In this document: positions 1-11,100 of the stretch, one piece after another
How positions within the stretch are numbered: the stretch's first letter is position 1
How the letters are laid out: each line of letters opens with the position of its first letter
Origin: Serinus canaria
Lineage: Eukaryota; Chordata; Aves; Passeriformes; Fringillidae
Reading direction: 5' to 3'
DNA length: 64,000 bases
Assembly (NCBI RefSeq): GCF_022539315.1
Contig: NC_066327.1
Coordinates: 1,941,001-2,005,000 of the forward strand
Notes under the pieces: generated by a model
The model's database searches: none
What the model saw: only the letters and a program-made list of their open reading frames with translations
What the model was told of the DNA's origin: nothing
Translations under genes and position numbers: made by a program

Positions 1-1444
1 CCACTCCAGGATTGCAGGTTCCCTGCACAAGTCACAGAGGCCCTCTGTGCCCCTGATGTGTGGCACTGCCATGCCATCCTCCAGGGACATTTGGGTGATG
101 TCCCCTCCCAGCCCTGTCACCGGCATCCCCATCAGCCACTCCTGTGGGGCCATGGCATGCCTGTCACCCATCAGCTCTGCAGGGATGGTCCCTGGGAAGA
201 GGAGGGATGGGCATGGATCATCCCTGGCTGCTCCTGGCACCGTGTGCCCTCTCCAACAGAGTGTTCTTGTGTCAGAGAGCACCCACAGAGCAGGGAAAAC
301 CCTGCAAAGTGTCCCGTTTTCAAAAGTGGCACTGCAAAAGGCAAGGGACGTGAAGTCTCTGCTTTCAAACCTCCTTTCTTCCCCCAGGAACAGGGAAGTG
401 AGGGAAGCACAGGGAATTCTGTGTGACCCTTGCACGTGGCACACTCAGGAGAGGCACTGAAAGCTGGGCACACCTTGCTGGCAGTGCCCAAAAAGGCTGT
501 GCCACCCCTCCAGAGGCCAGAGGAGACCAAACCCTGCCCTGTGGGCACCCTTGGGTACATCCCGAGTGCCCACACTGCTGCCGCCACCACGAGCTGCTGG
601 CTCTGCTCGGTGCTCCCAGGGTGCTGGCACCAGCTTTATTGCCAGGGCTGTGTCACCCTCTGCCTGCTGAAGGACACAGAGGCCACCTGATCCCCAGGGC
701 ACGTGGCCCCTGATCTTTGTCACTCCTGGGCAGCAGAGTCGGGGCTGCCAGGGCCAAGAGCAGCAGGGCAGCACCTGCTGAGCCCCCTGGGGTTTGTCCT
801 GGCATGGCTGGGGGAGCAGGGATGGCACCTGCAGCATTCCAGCCACCCCGCACGGGTGGGACACATGGGGCCCGAGTATTTTTATCCTCCCCAAGTGTGT
901 GTGAGTCACTCATTTGTGTCTCCTCCACATCAATCCCTTCCAGCACAGTGCCAGCTCAGAGGGAGAGAGCAGGGGAGAAGGATTTCAAACCCAGCTCTCC
1001 TCACAGGCTGGAGGAAGGGAAAGGATGGGATCCATCCCTGCTCACCCCCCAACCCAACCCCCTCACCCTCCCTCTGCTGCCATCCCCAGCTCAACCCCAG
1101 AGCTGTAAATCCCCTCTCTGCCAGCCCCAGAACTGCCTGCTCCTGTCCCAGAGAGCTGGTTGGGCAGGGGGTGGCACTCAGCAGGACCAGGCACAGCACA
1201 GGGCCAGGAACGACCTGATGTCCCAGAGTTCTGGAAGTCTGAGTGTGGCCGTGCCCAAAGCAGCATTTGTACATTTCCTTTGTGAAGAAAGTGTCCCTGG
1301 ATGCAAATTCCCCCTCTGCAGATGCCTGGGGCTGGCACAGGGGGGCTGGGGGGGCACTGCCCCCGGGTGCACCCATGGAAGGGCTGACAGGATAAGAGAA
1401 TGGCTTCAGAGGGACAGAGAGGGGGTTTAGATGGGATATTGCTC
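1..1444. other. GC-rich sequence with no gene recognised
   Basis: Non-repetitive, GC-rich sequence with open frames on both strands, as expected where stop codons are rare. I see no domain, no convincing splice-bounded exon, no RNA gene and no repeat of note before the CR1 fragment that begins near 1445. Confidence 0.6.
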
Positions 1445-1760
1445 TCCACACCTTCCTGAAGGGAGGTTGCAGACAGGTGGGGTCAGTCTCTGACAGAACC
1501 AGAGGACACAGTCTCCAGCTACAGCAGGGAAGGGACAGGTTGGATATTAGGGAGAAATATTTCACCAAAAGAATAATAAAGGACTGGAATGCTCTTCCCA
1601 GGGAGGTGGTGGAATCACCATCTCTGGATGTGTTTAAAAAAATTTGAACATGGCCCTTGGTGCTACAGTCTGGTTGAGTGTTAGGGCATAGGTTGGACTC
1701 GATGCTCTTAGAGGTCTCTTCCAACCTCATCATTCTGTGATTCTGGGATTCTGTGATTCT
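1445..1760 (+). mobile_element. CR1: CR1 LINE, 3' end fragment
   Basis: About 316 bp matching the 3' portion of avian CR1: the block around 1540-1570 (ggttggatattagggagaaa), the block around 1592-1612 (cttcccagggaggtggtgga), and the terminal block around 1692-1725 ending in ttggactcgatgctcttaga. It finishes in short attctgtg-type tail repeats at about 1731-1760, the hallmark CR1 3' terminus in place of a poly-A tail. It is 5'-truncated and keeps no reverse-transcriptase coding sequence. A second CR1 end follows with no gap. Confidence 0.93.
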
Positions 1761-1978
1761 TTATGATATTGGGATAAAATTCCTCCCTGGCAGGGTGGGC
1801 AGGCCCTGGCACAGGGTGCCCAGAGCAGCTGTGACTGCTCCTGGATCCCTGGCAGTGCCCAAGGCCAGGCTGGAGATTGGGGCTTGGAGCACCCTTGGAC
1901 AGTGGAAGTGTCCCTGCCATGGCAGGGTTGGGATGGGCTTTAAATTCCCTTCCAGCCCAAACCATTCCATGGTTTCAC
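1761..1978 (+). mobile_element. CR1: CR1 LINE, 3' end fragment (second subfamily)
   Basis: A different CR1 3'-UTR type from the preceding copy. It carries the signature blocks cagggtgcccagagcagctg, ggcagtgcccaaggccaggc and gtgtccctgccatggcaggg, closing at ccagcccaaaccattccatg. It starts directly at the tail of the upstream copy in the same orientation, so either this one inserted at the other's tail or a larger composite was rearranged. Truncated and non-coding. Confidence 0.9.
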
Positions 1979-2410
1979 AATGCCACCACCAGGCAGGGTC
2001 AGCTGTGGGTCTGAGAGGGGAGAAGAGGGACCTCAGCAAAGGGCTCTGTGTCCATCTGAGCTGATCAGGACAGATGAGACTTTGGGGTCTCAGAGCAGAG
2101 GCCTGGGGGCTGCTCCCCTCCCTGCAGCCCCCCGAGCTCTGCAGGGAGCAGGGCCAGGGAGCCTCAGCCATGAGGAGCTGCAGGGTGAGGGACCCCTGCA
2201 CCCCCTGGCTCCATTCTCTGGTTCCTCTGATCCAGCTCCTCGTGGCTGGCTCACGTCAGGGGCTGGGCTGCAGCACCATGGGGAAAGCACATAGATGGCA
2301 TGAGCACTGGCATCTGGGAGCCTGGCACGTGTCCCTGGCACTGCCACCACCCTGCAGGGCTGCTGCCAGTGCCCCCAGCTCTAGAGCAACCAGAGACCAA
2401 GGCTGAAGGC

Positions 2411-2549
2411 TCCAGCTCCTGGTCCTGGCAATTCCAGCTCCTGGTCCTGGCAATTCCAGCTGTCAGTCCTGGCAATTCCAGCTGCTGGTCCTGGCAATTC
2501 CAGCTGCTGGTCCTGGCAATTCCAGCTGCTGGTCCCTGGCAATTCCAGC
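2411..2549. repeat. 22-bp minisatellite, about 6 copies
   Basis: Tandem copies of a 22-bp unit beginning ccagctcctggtcctggcaa. Early copies carry ctcctg and later ones ctgctg or ctgtcag, so the copies form two variant blocks. One late copy has an extra C. The minus strand is open across it (LPGLTAGIART-type peptide); this is a repeat artefact. Confidence 0.9.
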
Positions 2550-3046
2550 CTCTAACCTTGGGTGGGATTTGCAGTTTTAGCTTCACTCCTGCACTGCAGA
2601 GGTTGGGGCTGTTCCCTTGCTCCTGCTCCCGGCTGAGCTCCAGCAGTTCCTACCCCAGAGTGGGAGCTGGGGGCATTGGGGACACTTGGGGACTGACAGA
2701 ACAGCCCATTCCTCACCTGGGGCCAGCCAGGAGCTGCTGTGCTGGCACTTCCTGTCCCCCCAGAGTGGTGCTGGGAGGGACCAGGGTGGCACAGAGGGTC
2801 CAGAGCCAGGAGCTTCTGGTCCACATGTCAGGGATGAGAGGTCCCTGCTGGCCATGGGGACAGCTCATGATGTCATTTTTCCACATTTGCCTGTTCTCCA
2901 TGATCTTCCCATGTGTTGCCCCTGGTCCCTGCTATGGTCTGTGGCCAAGGATGTGCAGGAGTGGGGGAAAGGCTGAGTTGTGAGGATGGGGAAGGTGGGG
3001 TCAGGCCAGGCTTAGGCTCCGTTGGCACCATATGAGGTGGGTTTGC
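2550..3046. other. GC-rich spacer, nothing recognised
   Basis: Unique GC-rich sequence between two minisatellites. No coding, RNA or mobile-element signature seen. Confidence 0.5.
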
Positions 3047-3397
3047 ATCCCCCTGAGGGGATGGATCCCCCTGGAGGGGCTGGATCCTTCCAAGGGGGCT
3101 GGATCCCTCTGAGAGGGCTGGATCCCAACAAGGGGGCTGGATCCCTCTGAGAGGGCTGGATCCCAACAAGGGGGCTGGATCCCTCTGAGAGGGCTGGATC
3201 CCAACAAGGGTGCTGGATCCCAACAAGGGGGCTGGATCCCTCTGAGGGGACTGTATCCCTCTGAGGGGGCTGGATCCCTCCAAGGGGGCTGGATCCCTCT
3301 GAGGGGGCTGGATCCCAACAAGGAGGCTGGATCCCTCTGAGGGGGCTGGATCCCAACAAGGAGGCTGGATCCTTCCAAAAGGGCTGGATTCCACCAG
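3047..3397. repeat. 19-bp minisatellite with dimeric pattern, about 18 copies
   Basis: The unit is ggctggatccctctgaggg (19 bp). It alternates with the variant ggctggatcccaacaaggg, giving a 38-bp dimer in parts of the array. Nearly every unit contains GGATCC, so the array is a regular ladder of BamHI sites. All three minus-strand frames stay open through it (LRGIQPP and similar peptides); these are artefacts of the repeat. Confidence 0.93.
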
Positions 3398-3579
3398 GAA
3401 CTGGGTGAAGTTGTTTTCTGCAGCTCTGTGCATGGCTCTGACACCCTGGGCATGGACCCACGAGGGACCAGCAGCCTGCAGAGATGGGAGCACAATTTTG
3501 GGGTGTCTGTGGAGCTCTCCAAGCCCCCCAGCCCCACTTCTGGCTCAGTTTGCTGCGCGGAGCAGCCCCGCATCCCACA

Positions 3580-3720
3580 GCACCCCCCGCGCTAATCTCC
3601 CTAATCCCTTGAAACAAAGCCTTAATCCCGGGGAGCTCAGCGAGGAAGAGCGGGGTTCCTGCGCCCTGCCATGGCTGCACAGTGCTCTAATCCCAGAGCA
3701 AACTGCTCTAATCCTGGAGC
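3580..3720. promoter_or_regulatory. Candidate OTX/PITX-type homeodomain site cluster
   Basis: Four TAATCC hexamers (3602-3607, 3623-3628, 3688-3693, 3709-3714) plus one TAATCT (3593-3598), all on the plus strand within about 125 bp. TAATCC is the core bound by K50-class homeodomains (OTX, CRX, PITX, GSC; established knowledge). The flank tgctctaatcc is repeated at the last two sites. Regulatory function is inferred only from this clustering in otherwise GC-rich DNA. Confidence 0.35.
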
Positions 3721-4683
3721 ACGGCTCCCTGCCCCCGCCCGCCCCCGGATCTGTCACCGAGCGCAGCGGGCGGGGATGCCCAGGGAGCAGGGCCACCCCC
3801 GATGGCACCAGGGCCACCCCCGATGGCACCAGGGAGGCTCAGGAGCACGTGGGGGACACTGGCCGAGGGCTGCAGGGCTGGGGACTCTGTGGCTGAGCCC
3901 TCCCGTGCCGGGCAGCTCTTGGCAAGGCCACCCTGGGCTCCTGCCCGCGCCGTCAATTGGCTCCAGCGATATTTAAAGCTCCCGTTTAATTTCCAAATGC
4001 AGAGGAGTGGTTTCCACTTGTCTGGCTGGCTGTGAGCATTTCCAGCTCTGCTGGGCTCTGGGAGGACGGGCAGGGAGGGGGCACAGAGGCTGCAGGGTGC
4101 CCGGCGTGCCCGGGCTGTGGAGGCTGTGCCCGGCTGGGCTGGACATGGCAGCGATGCCGGGAGCTACAGAACCGAGCCGGCCAAGCCAGCCCTGCCTGGC
4201 AGGATGCCCGTGGGGCCATTTCGGAGCACCGGAGGATGGGGAGGGCTCTGCAAGCGGGAATCGCCTCCCCCTCCCCGGCAGACGGGAGAAGGAGGATTTC
4301 CCCGGGGCTTTGAACCCTCCGCTGCCGCTGCCCAGCTCATCCTGCAGTGCCAGGGAGCACCGGGCAGTGCTGGATCCTGGACCGCAGCACCCACAGCAGC
4401 AGCCGGGGCTCCTCATCCTCCCAAACCTCTGCAGGGCCCTCACCCGCATGAGGCTTCCCAGGGAGCGCAGATCCCACCGTGCATTGCCCCATGCTGCAGA
4501 TTCCCAGCTCAGCATCTTCCCCAGTGCCTGTGGTGCAGTTCGCAGCCCTCCCGGCTCCCAGGGAAAGCAGTTTTATCCCGCTGGAACAGCTCCCCTGGGG
4601 GCAGTGTCATAGCTCGGGCCGTGCTGTGCTCTGGCCAGGGCGATTCAGTGCCTGCCTGGCTGAAGCTGCTCCCCTCAGAGCCT

Positions 4684-4830
4684 TTGAAGCCCGCACACGC
4701 CGTTAAAACAGCGCCTGAAATATTTATCGAGTCAATTTCCAACTCACATAAACACCGTGCTTACTAAGGGGGAAAAAAATATAAAAATTTCCCTCATTTT
4801 CCGCGAATCCCTGAAATGCAAATCGAGCTG
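4684..4830. promoter_or_regulatory. AT-rich island with POU octamer; candidate conserved non-coding element
   Basis: A sharply AT-rich stretch in GC-rich surroundings. It contains a perfect octamer ATGCAAAT (4816-4823), the POU-domain consensus, and gaaatatttatcgagtcaat near 4715-4735. It is not a repeat and not coding. The call as a regulatory element rests on composition and motif only. Confidence 0.33.
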
Positions 4831-4928
4831 CAGGTGCCAGGTGGGCGGGGTGCCACCCCATCCCTGGGGTGCAGGGTGTGCTCTTCACCCCCCCTGCCAG
4901 CTCTTGCTCCCCCTGGGCTCCTCGGCTG

Positions 4929-5222
4929 TGTCCTGTCCCTGTCCCTCTCCCTGTCCCCATCCCCATCCCTGTTGCTATCCCTATCCCTGTCCCTGTGACC
5001 ACTGTCCCCATCCCTATCCCTATCTATATCCCTGTCCAAATCCCTGTCCCCATCCCTGTCCCCATCCCTGTCCCCATCCCTGTCCCCATCCCCATCGCCA
5101 TCCCCATCCCCGTCCCCGTCCCTGTCCCTGTCCATGTCCTTGTCCCATCCTTATCCCTGTCCCCTCCCTCCCTGTCCCCATCCCTGTCCCCATCCCTGTC
5201 CCCGCCCCTGTCCCTGCCCCCT
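4929..5222. repeat. Hexamer-based array (tccctg/tcccca), about 290 bp
   Basis: Mixed hexamers, tccctg and tcccca, with diverged edges. The minus strand carries repeated runs of three or four G separated by two- or three-base spacers, fitting a G-quadruplex-capable strand. The six-base unit gives dipeptide-like open frames (PVPIP, DRDRDGD) on both strands; none is taken as a gene. Confidence 0.92.
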
Positions 5223-5249
5223 GTGTCCCTCTGCTCCCTCTGCTCCCGG

Positions 5250-5620
5250 CCCAGGGATCTTTAGGCCGCCCCTCACTGCCGCTCCCTTGGCTGTGCCAGC
5301 GGCCCTGGGTGGCCCCGTCCGGGGGTCCCGGCGCAGCCCCCGCGGGCAGGGGCGCACGGAGGAGCCTCGGTGTCCCTGCCGGGGCAGCGGGGAAGGGCAG
5401 GGGGGAGTTTGCCGTGAAAATGGAGCCGCGGCTGTTCGAGCATCCCCGGCGAAAGAGCCATTAGCGCTAATGGCAGAGCTGAGGGCACTTCCCACCGCAG
5501 CCTCGGAGCGCCTCGCACGGAGCCATTTCCCCCAGCGCCGGAGGGTGTGGGATGCCGGGGGTGCTCCTTCCACCGCCGGAACGGGAGGGAAAAGGGCTGG
5601 GATCCGTCTCGGCGGCCCAC
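5250..5620. promoter_or_regulatory. CpG-rich block, candidate CpG island
   Basis: Clearly higher CpG density than the flanks: ccgtccgggggtcccggcgc near 5317, several GCG/CGC words, and gccgcggctgttcgag near 5425. It contains the 18-bp palindrome at 5457-5474. No TATA box or recognised first exon was seen, so promoter activity is only a possibility. By-eye estimate, not a computed island. Confidence 0.4.
5457..5474. promoter_or_regulatory. Perfect 18-bp palindrome with paired ATTA/TAAT cores
   Basis: gccattagcgctaatggc is identical to its reverse complement. It presents two homeodomain cores in inverted orientation (ATTA, four-base spacer GCGC, TAAT), an arrangement suited to a homeodomain dimer. 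It lies within a CpG-rich block. Confidence 0.4.
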
Positions 5621-6870
5621 AGCCTCCAGCAGAGGTGGTACTTCACCTGTCCTCTCCTTCGAGGACTTTTTGTCACCTCCAAAAAGTCTCTCGGGGGCTC
5701 TGGGGTTGGGGATGGGTTGCGGGGTTCATCCTACAAAGTCTTGCCTCATCTCCTAGGCTGTGGAAGACAGGGAGGGCAGGGACACCTGCCCAGCGATGCC
5801 ATCAGAGCCGGGCAGTGACCAGAATCTCATCCCAACCGGGGCCAGGAGATGCAGGGAGAGGGAGAGAGACAGGCAGGGAGTGGCTGTGGTGGTGGGAGCT
5901 GCCCTCTCCGTGGGGCAGGGGGATGTGGGAAGGTTTTCCAGGCACAGCCCAGGGCTCCAAGCTGAGCTGCTGCTGTGAGAGCACTGCAGCAGGGCTGGGG
6001 GAGCAGCTCCGACAGGCTCTGGCGGTGAGCAGGAATTAGAAATGCATTAGGAGCCGCTTCAAAGCCCTCCCCGATGGGAGCTGCAGCGGCTGATGGCACA
6101 GATGCTCTGTGCTGAGGCAGGAGGGGCGGGCTGGCACAGGGCTCTGCCTGCCCCGTGCCCCCACACAGTGCCAGGGTGGTGCCTCCAGCCTGGTCCTCTG
6201 TGCCCAGCGAGTGCTGGGGAATAGCTGTGCCACCTCAGTGCCCCCTCAGTGCCCCCTCAGTGCCCAGCTGCCAGCCCATCTCCCTGGATGCAGGAATGCT
6301 CCCAGGGTGCCCCCCTGGGTGCCAAGGGCAGGGGGATTACACCGGGTTTGTGCCCTCAGGCTGCAGCAGAGAGCAGGTCCCTTCTTCTGAGGCAGGAGGA
6401 GGGGACAGACAGACAGACAGGAAGGTCCCAAATGCTGCCCCACACAGCCCCTTTCACCCCGGGCTGGCTCCTGGCTGGGGTTCCCAGCTGCCTTTCCCAC
6501 AGCCAGCCCCTCTCCCCCCACCAGACCCCAGGTGGGCACTGGCAGAGGATGCCTTCAGCCGGCTCCTGCAGCTCTTTGGGACATCCCAGATCCATCTGGG
6601 GACATTCCCCCTCCCCCTTCCAAGCAGGACATTAACCCCAGGTCCATTTTCTAAGCCAGTCTGCCGTGACTCCCAGGGGACCAGGCAGAGGCCTGGGATC
6701 CCAGCCAAGGATATTCCCACTGGAAAATTCTGTCAGGGAGAGCTGCCAGCCCCCAGACCCATCCTGCAGGTCCCTCCTGTGCAGGAGGCAAAGGCAGGCT
6801 GCAGCGTTGGGGTGTAGGGGTTAACTCCGGGGTGCAGCCCCTCCTGCCAGCCCCAGGGCCCTCTCCACGC
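5621..6870. other. GC-rich sequence, no gene; one small 12-bp repeat
   Basis: Unique sequence without recognisable coding signal. At about 6233-6272 the word cctcagtgcccc is repeated in tandem three times. A short cagacagacagacag run lies near 6407-6420. Confidence 0.5.
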
Positions 6871-6871
6871 T

Positions 6872-7115
6872 GGTTATTTTTATCCTCTCTCCATGGATCA
6901 GTGTGCAGCATCGATGGTGCCAGAAGATTTCCCCCCCAGTTCCATCACACGGCAATTTAAGGTTAGTCCAGCCTGCCAGAATGAGTCAAAAGCTTTTAAA
7001 AAGCCTATCAAGCAGGCATCTATCTTGCCCTGGTTTGATTCCACTCCTTTGTTTATGGCTGAGGTCACCGGCTCGTGCCTCAGGGAGGAATCCAGGTCAC
7101 CCTGGCGGTGACGTG
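6872..7115. promoter_or_regulatory. AT-rich island with AP-1 and forkhead-like words; candidate conserved element
   Basis: About 240 bp of lower-GC unique DNA. It contains TGAGTCA (6982-6988, the AP-1 consensus), aagcttttaaaaagcctatc near 6990, and tttgtttatggctgaggtca near 7049-7069 with a forkhead-like TTTGTTTAT next to an AGGTCA half-site. It has no repeat signature and no credible coding frame. Confidence 0.33.
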
Positions 7116-8740
7116 GGGCGAGGGAGGCACTCCCTGCCTGGCTCAGACACCTCTGCCCTGCGTGGGCTCCACGTGATGGGCTCATCTCTGGATGCTCACA
7201 CAGCGCCTGGCACAGACTGAGAGACCTCCGAGTGCTGGGGCAGCAGGGAGCCCCCCAAACACAAACACCCCCCCCCACCGGCTTCAGTGGGACCCCAGCG
7301 CTGGCCAGGAGGCCAGGGAAGGACTCCAGGGGGCAGGAGGCTCCTCCCCAGCAGGGCAGGGGCTCCCCTGGGGCCAGGGGCATGTCCTGTGCCTGGGCTT
7401 GGTGCTGGGGATGCCCTCGGGCAGGTTTGGTGCTGGGCATGCTCAACTGGTGGGTTTTGGGAGGCACAGGGGGGGGTTTGTCCCCAAAGCAGGGGTTTTG
7501 TCCCCAAAGCAGCACTGTCTCTGCTGCCAGGGCAGATGTGGGCAGGCAGCAGCTGGATGCCCCTCCAGCCCACTGGTGGAAGGCACATGGAGGCACAGGG
7601 ACACCCACAGAGGAACAAGGGCACCCACGAAGGAGCAGGGGCACTCCACAGGAGGCTCAGGGACACCCATGGTGCTTGCAGCCCCTCAGGCAGTGGCTTA
7701 GGCTCAGCACAGCCAAAGCGATTCCCCTAATCCTCCTCGCAGCCCGGCAGTTGCCATGGAGAGCGCCACGGAGCACTTCTTGTCACCCCCTGCCCCGCCT
7801 GAGACCCTCCTCCCAGCCCTCCCTCTCGCAATTTTCCCCTTCCAGGTGGAACTCCTGACGGTTTCCCCAGTGCAGCATCTCTGGCAAAGCTTTCCCAGCC
7901 TGGCTCTGCCCTTCCTCCCGGCCGGAACTGCCCGCATCCGTCCGTGATGCTCCCAAACCTGCCAAAGCCATCCCCACCTCCTGCCGGGCCGGCTCTGTCC
8001 CTTCGCTGCCTTTTCCCAGGGATGGGCACCGTGTCCCCAGGGATGGCACCATGTCCCCTTGGAGAGGGGTGGCAGCAGAGGCGGTTCCCAGCCCGCGGTG
8101 GGGCAGAATTCCCAGGTTTTCCAGTAATCCCGGTGCCAGGGCCTGTGCACACCCCTCTGGGAGGGCACGGGGCACCCCAGGCTGCTCCTTCTGCTCCTGC
8201 CCGGCCCGGCTGGGGGGTTTGGAGGGTTTTCGGTGAGGAGCTGCTTTGGGGCTGTGCCTGGCACCGCGGATCCGCGGGGGTGGAGGGACAGCAGCCGGAG
8301 CAGGAGGATGGGCGGGATCCCTTCATCGGCATCTCCGCTGATTGCAGGGCACCCACCCCAGCTCGCCTGGCCGTCAGGGGAGGGGAGGGGACCCGGTATG
8401 CGTCAGGAGGAGAGGACACATGGCCACACGTCACCTCTGTGTCACCTGCAGTGACCCCGGGCTGCAGAGCAGCTCTGCCTGGCTGGCTGCTCCCGGGGGA
8501 GGATGCAGCAGAGCGCTGCCAGCAGCACTCAGCCCGCCCGGGAGGAGGTGCAGGGGGATGAGGAGCAGCAGGAGGAGCAGGGAATGTCCCCTGAGGGCTG
8601 GGCTGGGCACATGGCCCTGCTGGCACCCTCACGGATGGGGCGATGTGGGGGTTTAGGGTGTGACATGGGGGAATTGGTGTGGCTCCCTCCTGGCCTGGCA
8701 GCTCAGGGGGTTGTCTGTGCTCTCACAGGGGTGTGAGCCC
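7116..8740. other. GC-rich sequence with small local duplications, no gene
   Basis: Two copies of gtttgtccccaaagcagg-like sequence lie at about 7477-7513, and roughly three degenerate 28-bp units (ggcacagggacacccac type) at 7590-7672. gttgccatgg at about 7750 resembles half of an RFX X-box. The stretch near 8080-8300 is moderately CpG-rich. No gene recognised. Confidence 0.5.
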
Positions 8741-8877
8741 TGAAATCCAGCCCAGCCCCCTGAATTTGGTCTCTCTGGTCCCACCAAGGGAACAGGGGAG
8801 AAGCCACAGCTACCCCTGAAATCCAGCCCAGCTTCCTTTGGCCTCTCCAAGGGAGCAGGGGAAGCCACAGCTGCCCC
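8741..8877. repeat. Diverged tandem duplication, period 76 bp
   Basis: The sequence starting tgaaatccagcccagc at 8741 recurs at 8817. Both copies run on through the words ggtctctc or ggcctctcc and end at gaagccacagct. The second copy is shorter by internal deletion. Confidence 0.8.
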
Positions 8878-9126
8878 ACAGACCCCGGAGTGGTGATGGA
8901 ACCAGCTCTTCCTGTGGGGTGTTCCTGCACCCTGGAGGTGCCCAAACTCCCAGAGAATGAGCTGGTTCTTCCCTGAGACCCCCACAGCTCCCAGCCTGCA
9001 TCAGCTGGCTGGAATATACTGGGATGGGAAGCTGGTGCTGAGTGAGCAGAATATCCCCCCAGCTCCTGAGGAGCTGCTGTCCCTGCCTGCTGCCCACCAC
9101 AGGAGGGACATTCCCATGCTGCAGGT

Positions 9127-9548
9127 TCACAGAATTCACAGAATCACCAGGTTGGAAGAGACCTCCAAGATCATCAAGTCCAACCCAGCCCCAACACCTC
9201 AACTAAGCCCCACATCCAGGCTTTGTTAAACACATCCAGGGATGGTGACTGCACCTTCCTGGGCAGCCATTCCAGAACTTTATCACCCTTTGCATGAAAA
9301 ACTTTTCCCTAATATCCAGCCTGAATTTCCCTTGGTGCAGCTTGAGGCTGTGTGCTCTGGTTCTGTCAGTCCCTGGAGACAGAGCCCAGCCCCAGCTGAG
9401 CACAGGCACCTTTCAGGAGCTGTGAGAGTGATGAGGGCACCCCTGAGTCTCCTTTTCTCCAGGCTGAGCACCCCCAGCTCCCTCAGGGGTTCCTCTCAGG
9501 GTTTGTGTTCCCAGCCTCTCTCCAGCCTCGTTGCCCTCTCTGGATGCA
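9127..9548 (-). mobile_element. CR1: CR1 LINE, 3' end fragment, about 420 bp
   Basis: The longest CR1 piece in the window. Read on the minus strand it ends with the canonical terminus; on the plus strand this appears as cacagaatcaccaggttgga and agacctccaagatcatcaag near 9136-9180. It then covers the segment with cctgggcagccattccagaa and ctaatatccagcctgaattt, continuing to ctctccagcctcgttgccct. It is 5'-truncated within the 3' part of the element and keeps no intact ORF. Confidence 0.95.
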
Positions 9549-9657
9549 GTCAAGCAAACCCCAACAAACAGCTTTTGCTCAAAGCTTCACAGGATGGGAC
9601 ATTCCAGGAGGATAAATCCCTCCCCAGGGGTGCAGCCACCTGGGACCTGCAGTCTGG

Positions 9658-9770
9658 GTCACAGTCCCAGCAGTTTGCTGTGCCCCAGAGCATCCCAAAC
9701 TTTGTGTGGTCACAGTCCCAGCAGTTTGCTGTGCCCCAGAGCATCCCCAGAGCATCCCAAGGTGTGTGTG
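9658..9770. repeat. 51-bp tandem duplication plus partial third copy
   Basis: gtcacagtcccagcag starts at 9658 and again at 9709, each followed by tttgctgtgccccagagcat. A partial third copy (cagagcatccc) follows near 9746. It sits about 110 bp past the 5'-truncation end of the preceding CR1 copy. Confidence 0.85.
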
Positions 9771-10934
9771 AGGTGCCTCCCCACCCTCCCTCCCCACCCT
9801 CCCTCCCTGTCCTCGTGAGTGCTCCCCAGGGAAAACAAGTGAGAAATCATCGGCAGTGAGTTGTTTTTTAAAGAAAATCTGCCCAAAACCAGCTCCCAGA
9901 AGTGTCTGTCCAGAGCAGGCAGTGCCTGCTGGAGCTCAGAAGGGAACAGCACTGCTTCCTGCAGCAGCCCAGGGTCAGGAGCCAGGCCTGGAGTTTCGAT
10001 GGTTTCCTGGTGCCACGGGAAGCGTTGGGCACCTCTGCCCATGCCCTGGGCCAGGCTCTGCTCTGCCAGGGGGCTCAGAGGGGTTTGTGTGCTGGCTCCA
10101 GCTGGGTGTGCAGGGTGCCATCCCCCTGCTCCCTGGATATTCCCAGTTCCTGGCTGGGTATCAGGCTGGACCAGCCCAGGGCTGATCCCCACTCCATGGG
10201 GATGAGGATTTCCCACCCCCTGCTCCTCCCTGCAGGGAGCCAGCAGGTGCTGGCTGTCCATCCCACCACAGATGGGCAGCTCCAGGCTCTGGAGAAGCAC
10301 TGGGCTGCTGGAGGGTCAGGTTTGGGCCAGCACCTGGGAGTCTGGGCAACAATGGATAACAATAACCCTCTGCCTGCCCAAGGGCCTTCATGCCCACCTT
10401 CATGTCTCTCTGTTGGCCCTCTGGGAACATCAGGGTCCATCCTGCATCCTTCCTGTGACCCCAGCAAGGGGCTGGGTTTCACCTTGTGCCTTGGTCATGA
10501 TGAGCCACAGGACCCTGGGGAGTCACAGAGGGGGTCAGGAGTGGCTGGGCTCTTGGCAGGGTGACCCAAACCTTTGTGACATGTGAGGTGACATGGGTGA
10601 AGGTCCCTCCCCTTCTTCTGGAGCCTCCTGCTTCAGGGTGCCCTCCCTCGATCCTCACTGGCCCAGCCATGGGCCACAGCCACCCCTGAGATCCTTCCAA
10701 AATCCCAAAATAGGGATGGGGCTCCTACACTTGGCCCCTTGGCACAATGACCCAGTGATGCTGGCACTGCATCCCTGCAGCTGGAAGGTCCCTGTTGCCC
10801 CCACCTGCAGTGTCCCCTCAGTCCCCACCCCCCTGGGACCCCCCCAGCCCCCCCAGCCCCATCCTGGCCAGGGGCTCCCCCGGAGGGGGCACGGAGCAGG
10901 GCTGGCAGTGCCACTGAGGCTGGCAGTGCCACCG
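9771..10934. other. GC-rich sequence, nothing recognised
   Basis: Unique DNA with no mobile element, RNA gene or credible exon seen. Short pyrimidine-rich repeats (ccaccctccctcc) lie at 9780-9808. Confidence 0.5.
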
Positions 10935-11100
10935 TGCTCACCCGTTTGTCTGTAATTAAAAGTTGTGTGTAGAGATTTCCTGTGACATGTCCCGTGAGTC
11001 CAGCTGCAGACACGGTGCCTTGGAAGCAGGAGATGCTAATGAGAGCTTGTGCATATTAAATACCTTGTTTACACTTAGACAACAGCCGGTGGAGCTGGGG
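10935..11100. promoter_or_regulatory. AT-rich island; candidate conserved element
   Basis: Low-GC unique segment containing ctgtaattaaaagttgtgtg, agatgctaatgagagcttgt and gcatattaaataccttgttt, followed by acacttagacaacag. These words include several homeodomain cores. Neither repeat-derived nor plausibly coding. Confidence 0.33.
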
